DNA of 64,000 bases from Cedecea davisae DSM 4568 (lineage in GTDB: Bacteria; Pseudomonadota; Gammaproteobacteria; Enterobacterales; Enterobacteriaceae): contig NZ_KE161030.1 in the NCBI RefSeq assembly GCF_000412335.2, positions 4,084,626 to 4,148,625 on the forward strand, read 5' to 3'. Made by a program: the position numbers and the translations under genes. Shown here piece by piece: positions 27,320 to 35,556 of this stretch. Within the stretch, counting starts at the first letter, position 1, and each line of letters opens with the position of its first letter. Below the pieces are notes generated by a model. That model made no database searches. It saw only the letters and a list, made by a program, of their open reading frames with translations, and had not been told where the DNA came from.

Positions 27320-27903
27320 CTTAGCGCATGTTTATTGCAAAAGATGTTGCATAACTGCTGCGCTGGCCGGATTTTTTATGCAGTAAAAAGACATAACCTC
27401 AATTGAACACGGCTGAGCCTCTTCGCTAATCCGTTGTTTCCCGTTAAGTAAAAAGAAAAAAACCTGCTCGCTCACAGTTTCCAAACCGGGTATCCACGAA
27501 AAATTCACAATAACTATTTCTTGTTTCCCCCATCTTTCAGGATTAAATAAACCACCACGTGCATAACCATGCACATAAAAATAAAAAACACAATAAAATC
27601 AGATACATACCCTTAAGTTAAATTGGTAATCAATTACAAACCATTAACAACAGAGATATTATCAGGCTGTTTATTGAGTAGTTATGCAGTAAGCAAAATA
27701 AATATAAAAGCTATTTCCTGACGCTCATCAAATAATAAAAAGAGAAATAAAACCCACCGTCATCGCGTGATGAAGATCACATTAAACGGCTTAATAAAAT
27801 CTAATATACGCCCCGAAGACAACCAACCGAATTATTTAAGTTGCGACGCAATATTAATTGCGCCATGGGAAAACTCATCCTCAAATAATGTAAGGGAATA
27901 GTC
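27320..27903. promoter_or_regulatory. AT-rich regulatory region upstream of the arginine deiminase operon
   Basis: The longest gap in the window after the argI terminator, markedly AT-rich. It holds an inverted repeat AATTG-GTAAT-CAATT at 27621-27635, the FNR/CRP-like site and -10 listed separately, and CGCAAT-ATTA-ATTGCG at 27847-27862 in the predicted leader, about 40 bases before the arcA start. An 80-codon open frame on the minus strand (27332-27574) has no features of a gene. Confidence 0.6.
27766..27807 (+). promoter_or_regulatory. arcA promoter with FNR/CRP-like activator site
   Basis: CGTGATGAAGATCACA (27766-27781) fits both a CRP site (GTGA-N6-TCAC) and an FNR site (TGAT-N4-ATCA). 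Its centre at 27773.5 is about 41 bases before the start expected from the TAATAT -10 at 27802-27807, the standard class II activator position. This fits anaerobic and/or carbon-limited induction; which protein binds is an inference. Confidence 0.65.
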
Positions 27904-29124
27904 ATGGATAAGCATTATGTCGGTTCCGAAATAGGCCACCTGCGCAGCGTTATGCTGCATCGCCCAAACCTCAGTCTGAAAAGACTTACCCCTTCAAATT
28001 GTCAGGAATTACTTTTTGACGACGTTCTTTCGGTAGAGCGGGCGGGCGAAGAACATGATGTTTTCGCCAACACCTTGCGCCGCGAAGGCGTGGAGGTATT
28101 GCTGCTAACCGACCTGCTAACACAAACGCTGGACATCACAGAGGCCAGGGACTGGCTGCTGAATACTCAGGTTTCAGACTACCGTCTTGGGCCAGCCTTC
28201 GCCGCCGACGTGCGCGGCTGGCTGGCGGATATGCCGCACCGCGAGTTAGCCCGTCGCCTTTCCGGCGGGCTGACTTACGAAGAAATTCCAGCCCAGATTA
28301 AAAATATGGTGGTGGATACTCATGCGGCAACCGACTTTATTATGAAGCCGCTGCCAAATCATTTATTCACCCGCGATACATCGTGCTGGATTTATAACGG
28401 CGTTTCAATTAACCCAATGGCTAAAGCAGCTCGCCAACGCGAGACAAATAATTTAAGGGCAATTTATCGCTGGCACCCGGCATTTACCGACGGCAATTTC
28501 ATTAAATATTACGGCGACGAAAACATTAATTACGACCACGCCACGCTGGAAGGCGGCGATGTATTAGTGATTGGCCGCGGCTCGGTATTAATTGGCATGT
28601 CTGAGCGCACCACGCCTCAGGGCGTTGAGTTCCTCGCTGCATCGTTATTCAAACATCAACAGGCGACCCGCGTGATTGCGGTTGAGCTGCCAAAACACCG
28701 CTCCTGCATGCACCTCGATACCGTCATGACCCATCTCGATGTCGACACCTTCTCCGTCTATCCGGAAGTGGTGCGCAAAGACGTGCAGTGCTGGACGCTC
28801 ACCCCGGACGGCAAGGGCGGTATTAAACGCCATCAGGAAGTCAGCCTCGTACACGCCATCGAGCAGGCGCTGGGCATCAGCGAGGTCAAGCTTATCACCA
28901 CCGGCGGAGACGCCTTCGAAGCCGAGCGCGAGCAGTGGAATGACGCCAACAACGTGCTGACCATCCGCCCGGGCGTGGTAATTGGCTACGAGCGCAACAT
29001 CTGGACCAACGAAAAATACGACAAAGCCGGGATCACCGTGTTGCCAATTCCTGGCGACGAATTAGGCCGCGGGCGCGGCGGCGCACGCTGCATGAGCTGC
29101 CCGCTGGAACGTGACGGAATTTAA
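27904..29124 (+). CDS. arcA: arginine deiminase ArcA
   Basis: A 406-residue guanidine-modifying enzyme that hydrolyses arginine to citrulline and ammonia, first step of the ATP-yielding arginine deiminase pathway. Motifs: FTRD (about 159), LEGGDV (about 219-224), the catalytic His in HLDT (about 274) and the nucleophile Cys in [10 protein letters not shown] (about 397). AAGGGA lies before the ATG. First gene of arcA-arcC-OTC-arcD, the same gene set and neighbourhood as the Salmonella cluster next to argI and pyrB; E. coli K-12 lacks it. Confidence 0.97.
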   Translation: MDKHYVGSEIGHLRSVMLHRPNLSLKRLTPSNCQELLFDDVLSVERAGEEHDVFANTLRREGVEVLLLTDLLTQTLDITEARDWLLNTQVSDYRLGPAFAADVRGWLADMPHRELARRLSGGLTYEEIPAQIKNMVVDTHAATDFIMKPLPNHLFTRDTSCWIYNGVSINPMAKAARQRETNNLRAIYRWHPAFTDGNFIKYYGDENINYDHATLEGGDVLVIGRGSVLIGMSERTTPQGVEFLAASLFKHQQATRVIAVELPKHRSCMHLDTVMTHLDVDTFSVYPEVVRKDVQCWTLTPDGKGGIKRHQEVSLVHAIEQALGISEVKLITTGGDAFEAEREQWNDANNVLTIRPGVVIGYERNIWTNEKYDKAGITVLPIPGDELGRGRGGARCMSCPLERDGI

Positions 29125-29138
29125 GTGGAGAGCCGTAT

Positions 29139-30050
29139 ATGACACTGAAACCGACCCTGGTGGTCGCCCTCGGCGGCAACGCTTTGCTAAAACGCGGCGA
29201 GCCGCTGGAAGCCGACCTGCAGCGTAAAAATATCGAGCGGGCCAGCAAAACCATCGCCCAACTGACCGAAAACTGGCGCGTGGTGCTGGTGCACGGCAAC
29301 GGCCCGCAGGTTGGCCTCCTGGCCCTGCAAAACAGCGCTTATCAAAACGTTAGTCCTTATCCGCTGGATGTTCTCGGCGCGGAAAGTCAGGGAATGATTG
29401 GCTACATGCTTCAGCAATCGCTGAAAAATCATCTGCCGGACCGCGAAGTTAGCGTGCTGCTGACTCAGGTAGAGGTCGACCCGCAGGATCCGGCCTTCAG
29501 CAACCCGACCAAGTATATCGGCCCGGTCTACAGCAAAGAGCAGGCGGATGCCCTGGTGCGCGATAAGGGCTGGTCGGTTAAAGCCGATGGCCAGTATTTC
29601 CGCCGCGTAGTGCCTTCCCCGCGGCCGAAACGCATCGTGGAAAGCGATGCCATTACGGCGCTGATTCAGCGCGATCACCTGGTTATTTGTAACGGCGGCG
29701 GCGGCGTGCCTGTGGTGGAAAAACCCGACGGCTACCACGGCATCGAGGCGGTGATTGATAAAGATCTTTCCGCCGCGCTACTGGCTCGCCAGATAGAGGC
29801 CAACGCCCTGCTGATCCTGACCGACGCCGATGCGGTGTACCTGAACTGGGGTGCGCCTGACCAGCGCCCGCTGATGCAGGTAACGCCCGCCGAGTTGGAC
29901 AAGATGACCTTCGACGCCGGTTCGATGGGGCCGAAGGTTGCCGCCTGTAGCGACTTTGTTACCCGCTGCCACGGTATTGCCGGCATTGGTTTGCTGGAGG
30001 ACGGGGCGGCGATTCTGGCGGGCGAGAAAGGCACGCTGATTCGCGAATAG
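29139..30050 (+). CDS. arcC: carbamate kinase ArcC
   Basis: A 303-residue amino acid kinase-fold enzyme that uses carbamoyl phosphate and ADP to form ATP, CO2 and ammonia; the energy-yielding last step of the deiminase pathway. VVALGGNALL (8-17), VHGNGPQVG (about 50-58) and the late GSMGPKV (about 265) are family signatures. It starts 14 bases after arcA with GGAGAG upstream. An inverted pair of palindromic repeats separates it from the next gene. Confidence 0.96.
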   Translation: MTLKPTLVVALGGNALLKRGEPLEADLQRKNIERASKTIAQLTENWRVVLVHGNGPQVGLLALQNSAYQNVSPYPLDVLGAESQGMIGYMLQQSLKNHLPDREVSVLLTQVEVDPQDPAFSNPTKYIGPVYSKEQADALVRDKGWSVKADGQYFRRVVPSPRPKRIVESDAITALIQRDHLVICNGGGGVPVVEKPDGYHGIEAVIDKDLSAALLARQIEANALLILTDADAVYLNWGAPDQRPLMQVTPAELDKMTFDAGSMGPKVAACSDFVTRCHGIAGIGLLEDGAAILAGEKGTLIRE

Positions 30051-30057
30051 TGATTGC

Positions 30058-30092
30058 CCCTCACCCTGACCCTCTCCCCTGAGGGGAGAGGG
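30058..30092 (+). repeat. dispersed palindromic repeat, copy 7
   Basis: CCCTCACCCTGA arm plus CCCTCTCCCC-TGA-GGGGAGAGGG, 7 bases past the arcC stop. Confidence 0.85.
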
Positions 30093-30131
30093 AATAAAAC
30101 AAGAGAACAAAACAGAGTCGCCCGCATTTCC

Positions 30132-30166
30132 CCCTCTCCCTTTTAGGGAGAGGGCCGGGGTGAGGG
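30132..30166 (-). repeat. dispersed palindromic repeat, copy 8
   Basis: Reverse copy (CCCTCTCCC-TTTTA-GGGAGAGGG then GGGGTGAGGG) facing copy 7 across 39 bases; it ends 32 bases before the OTC start. Confidence 0.85.
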
Positions 30167-30198
30167 TCAACAAACTCTTTTTTCAAAGGATAACAAAA

Positions 30199-31203
30199 AT
30201 GACTATCAACTTAAAAAATCGCAATTTCCTGAAATTACTCGACTTTAAACCTGCAGAAATTCAGTACCTCATCGATCTCGCCCGCGACCTTAAAGCCGCC
30301 AAAAAAGCGGGTACTGAGAAAAAAACGCTATGCGGTAAAAACATTGCGCTTATCTTCGAAAAAACCTCCACCCGCACCCGCTGCGCGTTTGAGGTAGGCG
30401 CTTTTGACCAGGGCGCGCTGGTGACTTATCTCGGCCCAAGCGGCTCGCAAATCGGCCATAAAGAGTCGATGAAAGACACCGCCCGCGTGCTGGGCCGGAT
30501 GTATGACGGCATCGAGTATCGCGGCTACGGCCAGGATATCGTCGAAGAGCTGGGCGAGTACGCCGGTGTGCCGGTGTGGAACGGGCTGACCAACGAGTTC
30601 CACCCAACCCAGATCCTCGCCGACCTGATGACCATGCTGGAGCATGCGCCGGGCAAAAAACTCAATGAATTGTCCTTCGCCTATCTCGGCGACGCCCGCA
30701 ACAACATGGGGAATTCACTGATGGTCGGCGCGGCCAAAATGGGGATGGATATTCGCCTCGTCGCGCCAAAAGCATTCTGGCCTGAGGCTGGCCTGGTAGA
30801 GCAATGCCGCGCCATCGCCAAAGAGACCGGCGGCCGCATCACGCTGACCGACAGCGTGGCGGAAGGCGTAGCGGGTACTGATTTCCTCTACACCGACGTC
30901 TGGGTCTCAATGGGCGAGCCAAAAGAAGCCTGGGCCGAGCGCGTCAGCCTGATGACGCCATACCAGATTAATCAAAGCGTCCTCGATGCAACCGGCAATC
31001 CCAATGTGAAGTTCATGCACTGCCTGCCTGCATTCCATAACGAACACACCAAAGTCGGGAAAGAGATCGAAGAAGCCTATGGCCTGAAAGGGCTGGAAGT
31101 GACCGAGGAAGTCTTCGAGTCCGGGCATTCCATCGTCTTCGACGAAGCGGAAAACCGCATGCACACCATCAAAGCCGTCATGGTCGCCACGCTCGGAGAG
31201 TAA
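30199..31203 (+). CDS. arcB: ornithine carbamoyltransferase, catabolic copy in the arc operon
   Basis: A 334-residue second OTC. The motifs are the same as in ArgI (STRTR, HPTQ, HCLPAF), but the flanking residues differ ([14 protein letters not shown] against [14 protein letters not shown]). Its place between arcC and arcD says it works in the opposite direction, splitting citrulline with phosphate to ornithine and carbamoyl phosphate for ArcC. The ATG at 30199 has AAGGA upstream; the frame is open 13 codons further. No ARG box is seen directly before it. Similar proteins are often named argF; the assignment as catabolic rests on context. Confidence 0.92.
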   Translation: MTINLKNRNFLKLLDFKPAEIQYLIDLARDLKAAKKAGTEKKTLCGKNIALIFEKTSTRTRCAFEVGAFDQGALVTYLGPSGSQIGHKESMKDTARVLGRMYDGIEYRGYGQDIVEELGEYAGVPVWNGLTNEFHPTQILADLMTMLEHAPGKKLNELSFAYLGDARNNMGNSLMVGAAKMGMDIRLVAPKAFWPEAGLVEQCRAIAKETGGRITLTDSVAEGVAGTDFLYTDVWVSMGEPKEAWAERVSLMTPYQINQSVLDATGNPNVKFMHCLPAFHNEHTKVGKEIEEAYGLKGLEVTEEVFESGHSIVFDEAENRMHTIKAVMVATLGE

Positions 31204-31278
31204 CGCCGTCGGGCGGTGGGAATCTTCTTGCCGCCCGCTGTACCCAGGTGCTGCCCAGCGCAGCGGGAGAATAGGAAA

Positions 31279-32748
31279 ATGGCAGATGTTACCCATGCTG
31301 GCGCCACAGACGCGCCCGCAACTAGTGAGAAGAAGCTCGGACTCAGCGCGCTGGTAGCGCTGGTTATTGGCTCGATGATCGGCGGCGGGGTCTTTAGCCT
31401 GCCGCAAAACTTTGCCTCGGTTGCCTCACCCGGCGCACTGCTGATCGGCTGGGCAATCACCGGCGTAGGCATGCTCTGTCTCGCCTTTATTTATCAGAAT
31501 CTCAGCGCCCGCTGCCCGGATCTCGACGGCGGGGTTTATAGCTACGCCAGAGCAGGATTTGGGGATTTTATCGGCTTCCAGTCAGCCTGGGGCTACTGGT
31601 TCTCGGCCTGGCTCGGCAACGTCTCCTACGCGGTGCTGCTGTTTAGCGCCCTGAGCTTCTTCATTCCGGTGTTCGGCGACGGTAACAACCTGCCGTCATT
31701 CATCGGGGCGTCAATTGTACTGTGGCTGGTTCACGCTCTGGTACTGCGCGGCGTGCGCGAAGCTGCCTATATCAATACCATCCTCACCGTGGTGAAAGTT
31801 GCCGTCCTGCTGCTGTTTATCGTCGCGGTGCTGATTGCCTTCCGCATCGGCGTGTTCACCGCCGATTTTTGGGGCCGCATGATGGTGATTGACGGCACAC
31901 GGCCGGAAATTTTCCAGCAGGTTAAAAGCATTATGCTGGTCACGACCTGGGTGTTTATCGGTATTGAAGGAGCGACCGTGGTTTCCGCCCGCGCGGCAAA
32001 ACGAGCCGATATCGGCAAGGCAACGGTGATTGGCCTGCTCGGCGTATTGGTGATTTATATTCTGGTTAGCGTGCTGTCGATGGGCGTGCTTGACCAGGCG
32101 GCGCTGGCCGGGTTGAAAAACCCATCAATGGCGGGCGTGCTGGAAAGCGTGGTCGGGGTCTGGGGCGCTAAATTCGTCGCTGGCGGCGTGATTTTATCCC
32201 TCGCCGGTGCATTACTGGCCTGGACGCTTTTCGCGGCAGAACTGCCCAGGGTTGCGGCAATTGACGGAATATTTCCGAAGATTTTCGCCAAAGAGAATGC
32301 TCGCCACTCGCCGTCATTTTCACTGTGGATAACCAACGGCCTGATCCAGCTGTTCCTGATCCTCACCTTGTTCTATGCCGCGGGCTACCAGGCGCTGTTT
32401 TCCATCGCTACGGCCGCCATTTTGCCGCCTTATCTGTTCAGCGCGGCCTACGGCCTGAAACTGGCCTGGACCGGCGAGCGCTACGGAAAGGGAGAGTCAC
32501 GTACCGGCGGCATTATTCTCGGCGTGGTGGCTACACTCTATGGCTTCTGGCTTTGCTACGCAGCCGGCGACTCAATGCTGCTCAGCTCATTGCTGTTCAC
32601 TCCGGGAATACTGGTGTTCTTGTGGCAGAAAAAAACCCAGGGTCAGGCTTTGCTGAAAAGTTACGAATTCGCAATAGCTATCGTTATCCTGGCCGTCGCC
32701 GCCTGGACGCTAAAACTGATACTGAGTGGCGCATTACAGATAGCCTGA
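31279..32748 (+). CDS. arcD: arginine/ornithine antiporter ArcD
   Basis: A 489-residue transporter of the basic amino acid/polyamine antiporter family (APC superfamily) that exchanges external arginine for internal ornithine without energy cost. The hallmark GSMIGGGVFSLPQN lies in the first membrane segment (about 32-45); about 13 hydrophobic segments in total. The ATG at 31279 has AGGA at 6 bases; upstream frame is short and unsupported. Last gene of the arc operon, followed by a strong palindrome. Confidence 0.94.
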   Translation: MADVTHAGATDAPATSEKKLGLSALVALVIGSMIGGGVFSLPQNFASVASPGALLIGWAITGVGMLCLAFIYQNLSARCPDLDGGVYSYARAGFGDFIGFQSAWGYWFSAWLGNVSYAVLLFSALSFFIPVFGDGNNLPSFIGASIVLWLVHALVLRGVREAAYINTILTVVKVAVLLLFIVAVLIAFRIGVFTADFWGRMMVIDGTRPEIFQQVKSIMLVTTWVFIGIEGATVVSARAAKRADIGKATVIGLLGVLVIYILVSVLSMGVLDQAALAGLKNPSMAGVLESVVGVWGAKFVAGGVILSLAGALLAWTLFAAELPRVAAIDGIFPKIFAKENARHSPSFSLWITNGLIQLFLILTLFYAAGYQALFSIATAAILPPYLFSAAYGLKLAWTGERYGKGESRTGGIILGVVATLYGFWLCYAAGDSMLLSSLLFTPGILVFLWQKKTQGQALLKSYEFAIAIVILAVAAWTLKLILSGALQIA

Positions 32749-32753
32749 ACCGC

Positions 32754-32779
32754 TTAAACGCCACAAATGTGGCGTTTAA
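32754..32779. terminator. hairpin after arcD (probable terminator)
   Basis: TTAAACGCCACA-AA-TGTGGCGTTTAA, a 12-bp perfect inverted repeat 6 bases past the arcD stop. T-rich but not a clean T-run follows, so termination strength is uncertain. Confidence 0.65.
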
Positions 32780-32874
32780 CTCTGCATTTTCATTCGGCGC
32801 AGTCAGAAAACAAAGCTCTATCAAAAGGTTAAATCTATTTATGCGGTAAACATAACGCGCCTGTAATTAGAGAA

Positions 32875-33366
32875 ATGGTGAATGAGATGAGGATCTCCCG
32901 CGTATCGTCAGAAAAGGAACAGCGGCAGCTTGAGCTGTGCCAGCAGTTAATCGTCCACAAAAGCTACCGCTCCCAGGAGCAGTTGCGCTGCGATTTAAAA
33001 CAGCACGGCTTTGAAGCTATCAGCCAGTCAACGGTTTCCCGGCTACTCAAGCTGCTGGGCGTGATTAAAAGGAGTAATGCGAAGGGAGAAAAGATCTATG
33101 CCCTGAACCCCATGGCCCAGCCTCAGCCAAGCGCGGCGCGATCGGTGGCCGAGATGGTCATCAGCGTTGAGCATAATAGCGAGTTTATTATGATCCATAC
33201 CGTCTCCGGCTACGGCAGAGCGGTGGCAAAAATACTCGATCATCACGCAATAACGGAGATCCTGGGCGTGGTGTCGGGCAGCAGCGTGGTGTGGATTGCG
33301 CCGCGGGATGTGCGCAAAACGCCGCTGGTTCATCGCCGTATTATGCAAACCCTCGGACTGAATTAA
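32875..33366 (+). CDS. ArgR-family regulator (paralogue) of the arc cluster
   Basis: A 163-residue ArgR/AhrC-type protein. The N-terminal winged helix carries QSTVSRLLKLLG (about 51-62), matching the DNA-reading helix of ArgR; the C-terminal oligomerisation/effector domain follows from about 90. Where E. coli ArgR has GDD (Asp 128 and 129, contacts to bound L-arginine), this protein has GSS (135-137), so arginine binding should differ. It lies directly after arcD, as does the ArgR-like gene of the Salmonella cluster, and probably controls the arc genes. The start is uncertain (ATG at 32875 or 32887). It is not the main argR, which is normally next to mdh. Confidence 0.88.
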   Translation: MVNEMRISRVSSEKEQRQLELCQQLIVHKSYRSQEQLRCDLKQHGFEAISQSTVSRLLKLLGVIKRSNAKGEKIYALNPMAQPQPSAARSVAEMVISVEHNSEFIMIHTVSGYGRAVAKILDHHAITEILGVVSGSSVVWIAPRDVRKTPLVHRRIMQTLGLN

Positions 33367-33414
33367 CCCGGCAGCAACCGATTGCAATGCTGCGAAAAAG
33401 TGTGATTTTGCCTC

Positions 33415-33442
33415 TTGCAGAGTGCGCGGACGCGCGTATAAT
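33415..33442 (+). promoter_or_regulatory. pyrBI promoter
   Basis: TTGCAG (33415-33420), 16 bases, perfect TATAAT (33437-33442), about 26 bases before the pyrL start codon. Confidence 0.8.
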
Positions 33443-33467
33443 GCGCCACAATTTGCCGGGAGGAAGC

Positions 33468-33590
33468 ATGGTCCACTGTGTACAAAAAAATGCCGCACCA
33501 GGTCGTCTGAAAGCAGACGCCGTTGGGCGTTTTTCTTCCCGTTGCAGCATCGAATTTCTACATTCCCAAATTGCTAAGGCCCCTCATTGA
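33468..33590 (+). CDS. pyrL: pyrBI operon leader peptide PyrL
   Basis: A 40-residue leader peptide with GGGAGGAAG before its ATG, starting MVHCVQK as in E. coli (MVQCV). It acts in cis: when UTP is scarce, RNA polymerase pauses in the U-rich leader, the ribosome catches up and prevents the attenuator from forming. The sequence shows this layout: a small hairpin ACGCC-GTTG-GGCGT followed by a T-rich pause stretch at 33531-33540, and a stop codon (33588-33590) inside the terminator stem. The peptide itself beyond the first residues is not conserved with E. coli. Confidence 0.9.
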   Translation: MVHCVQKNAAPGRLKADAVGRFSSRCSIEFLHSQIAKAPH

Positions 33591-33603
33591 GGGGCTTTTT
33601 TTT
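33579..33603 (+). terminator. pyrBI attenuator
   Basis: GCCCCTC-ATT-GAGGGGC followed by eight T, overlapping the end of pyrL and 29 bases before pyrB. Confidence 0.93.
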
Positions 33604-33631
33604 GCCCGTCGCCCGAGAACAGGAGAGAAGC

Positions 33632-34564
33632 ATGACTAACCCGTTATTTAAAAAACACATCATTTCCATCAATGATCTCAGTCGTGAAGAACTTGAACTG
33701 GTGCTGGCAACAGCCGCGAAGCTGAAAGCTAACCCGCAGCCGGAGCTGCTGAAGCATAAAGTTATCGCCAGCTGCTTCTTTGAAGCTTCCACCCGTACCC
33801 GTCTCTCCTTCGAAACCTCGATTCACCGTCTCGGCGCGTCGGTCGTCGGTTTTTCCGACAGCAGCAATACCTCCCTGGGTAAGAAAGGTGAAACGCTGGC
33901 CGACACGATTTCGGTCATCAGCACCTATGTGGACGCCATTGTTATGCGCCACCCGCAGGAAGGCGCGGCGCGCCTGGCAACCGAGTTCTCCGGCGATATC
34001 CCGGTGCTTAACGCGGGCGACGGCGCCAACCAGCACCCGACGCAAACCCTGCTCGACCTGTTTACCATTCAGGAAACTCAGGGCCGCCTGGAAAACCTGA
34101 ACATCGCCATGGTTGGTGACCTGAAATACGGCCGCACCGTGCACTCTTTAGCCCAGGCGCTGGCGAAGTTCAACGGCAACCGCTTCTACTTTATCGCCCC
34201 TAACGCGCTGGCAATGCCGCAGTACATCCTGGATATGCTGGATGAAAAAGGGATCGCCTGGAGCCGCCACGAGTCAATTGATGACGTGGTTGGCGAGCTG
34301 GATATTCTCTATATGACCCGGGTGCAGAAAGAGCGTCTTGATCCGTCCGAATACGCCAACGTGAAAGCGCAGTTCATCCTGCGGGCCGCCGATCTGGAAG
34401 GCGCGCGCGCCAATATGAAGGTGCTGCACCCGCTGCCGCGCGTGGATGAGATAACCACCGACGTAGACGCCACGCCGCATGCCTGGTATTTCCAGCAGGC
34501 CGGTAACGGTATTTTTGCCCGCCAGGCTCTGCTGGCGCTGGTTTTGAATCGCGAACTGGTTTAA
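33632..34564 (+). CDS. pyrB: aspartate carbamoyltransferase catalytic subunit PyrB
   Basis: A 310-residue catalytic chain that joins carbamoyl phosphate and aspartate, first committed step of pyrimidine synthesis. STRTR (about 52-56) and HPTQ (about 133-136) bind carbamoyl phosphate; HPLPRVDE (about 264-271) is the usual late motif. AGGAGAG lies 6 bases before the ATG at 33632. Regulated by the upstream UTP-sensing attenuator. It competes with the OTCs in this window for carbamoyl phosphate. Confidence 0.97.
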   Translation: MTNPLFKKHIISINDLSREELELVLATAAKLKANPQPELLKHKVIASCFFEASTRTRLSFETSIHRLGASVVGFSDSSNTSLGKKGETLADTISVISTYVDAIVMRHPQEGAARLATEFSGDIPVLNAGDGANQHPTQTLLDLFTIQETQGRLENLNIAMVGDLKYGRTVHSLAQALAKFNGNRFYFIAPNALAMPQYILDMLDEKGIAWSRHESIDDVVGELDILYMTRVQKERLDPSEYANVKAQFILRAADLEGARANMKVLHPLPRVDEITTDVDATPHAWYFQQAGNGIFARQALLALVLNRELV

Positions 34565-34580
34565 GTGAGAGGAGAATAAG

Positions 34581-35042
34581 ATGACGCACGATAATAAATT
34601 ACAGGTTGAAGCCATCAAGCGCGGCACCGTTATCGACCATATTCCGGCGCAGGTGGGCTTTAAGCTGCTGACGCTGTTCAAACTGACTGAAACCGACCAG
34701 CGTATCACCATCGGCCTGAACCTGCCGTCCCGCGAGCTGGGCCGTAAAGATTTGATCAAGATAGAGAATACCTTCCTGACCGACGAGCAGGTTAACCAGT
34801 TAGCGCTGTATGCGCCCCACGCGACGGTGAACCGCATCGACGAGTACGAAGTGGTTGGCAAAAGCAATCCGAGCCTGCCGGACCGCATTGAGAAAGTGCT
34901 GCTGTGCCCGAACAGTAATTGCATCAGCCATAACGAGCCGGTTGCCTCTTCGTTTGCGGTTAAACAACGTGCCGACGATATCAGTCTGAAGTGCAAATAT
35001 TGCGAAAAAGAGTTCGCCCGTCACGTTGTGCTGGTTGATTGA
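34581..35042 (+). CDS. pyrI: aspartate carbamoyltransferase regulatory subunit PyrI
   Basis: A 153-residue regulatory chain that binds CTP and ATP in its N-terminal domain and carries the four-Cys zinc site that holds it to PyrB: CPNSNC (about 109-114) and CKYC (about 137-140). AGGAG precedes the ATG. Second gene of pyrBI. Confidence 0.97.
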   Translation: MTHDNKLQVEAIKRGTVIDHIPAQVGFKLLTLFKLTETDQRITIGLNLPSRELGRKDLIKIENTFLTDEQVNQLALYAPHATVNRIDEYEVVGKSNPSLPDRIEKVLLCPNSNCISHNEPVASSFAVKQRADDISLKCKYCEKEFARHVVLVD

Positions 35043-35059
35043 TGTTCGTCTGATGACAA

Positions 35060-35093
35060 GCTCGCGGCCATCCCTATAATGGTCGCGAGCTTT
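35060..35093 (+). terminator. hairpin after pyrI
   Basis: GCTCGCGGCCAT and ATGGTCGCGAGC pair over 12 bp (one G-U) around a 7-base loop, then TTT. The loop also contains TATAAT, which may serve as the ridA -10. Confidence 0.7.
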
Positions 35094-35116
35094 GTATCTA
35101 ATACTGAGGAGAAAGA

Positions 35117-35503
35117 ATGTCACGCACTCTTAGCACGGAAAACGCACCGGCCGCTATCGGCCCTTATGTCCAGGGCGTCGATCTTGGCAGCATGATTATC
35201 ACTTCCGGTCAGATCCCGGTTGATCCAAAATCCGGCAACGTGCCGGAAGACGTAGCCGCTCAGGCGCGCCAGTCTCTGGAAAACGTAAAAGCGATCGTTG
35301 AGTCCGCAGGCCTGAAAGTGGGCGATATCGTGAAAACCACGGTGTTTGTTAAAGACCTGAACGACTTCGCTACCGTAAACGCCGCGTATGAAGCCTTCTT
35401 CACCGAGCATAAAGCCACTTTCCCGGCACGCTCATGTGTAGAAGTCGCTCGTCTGCCAAAAGACGTGAAAATCGAAATCGAAGCCATCGCCGTTCGCCGC
35501 TAA
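35117..35503 (+). CDS. ridA: 2-iminobutanoate/2-iminopropanoate deaminase RidA
   Basis: A 128-residue trimeric protein that hydrolyses reactive enamine/imine intermediates released by PLP enzymes such as threonine dehydratase, protecting the cell from 2-aminoacrylate. The Arg that binds the substrate carboxylate is in FPARSCVEVARLP (about 105), and the signature segment near the C-terminus is intact. AGGAG precedes the ATG. Position after pyrI matches E. coli. Confidence 0.96.
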   Translation: MSRTLSTENAPAAIGPYVQGVDLGSMIITSGQIPVDPKSGNVPEDVAAQARQSLENVKAIVESAGLKVGDIVKTTVFVKDLNDFATVNAAYEAFFTEHKATFPARSCVEVARLPKDVKIEIEAIAVRR

Positions 35504-35527
35504 TTCGCCGCAGCGCTTTTGCTTCTG

Positions 35528-35552
35528 GCCCCGCCTTTGCGGGGCTTTTTTT
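35528..35552 (+). terminator. ridA terminator
   Basis: GCCCCGC-CTTT-GCGGGGC followed by seven T. Confidence 0.93.
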
Positions 35553-35556
35553 GCCC

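Noticed and set aside
27332-27574. 80-codon minus-strand frame in the argI-arcA gap
   Set aside because: No ribosome-binding site, no domain, and it reads across an AT-rich regulatory region; could be revisited with expression data.
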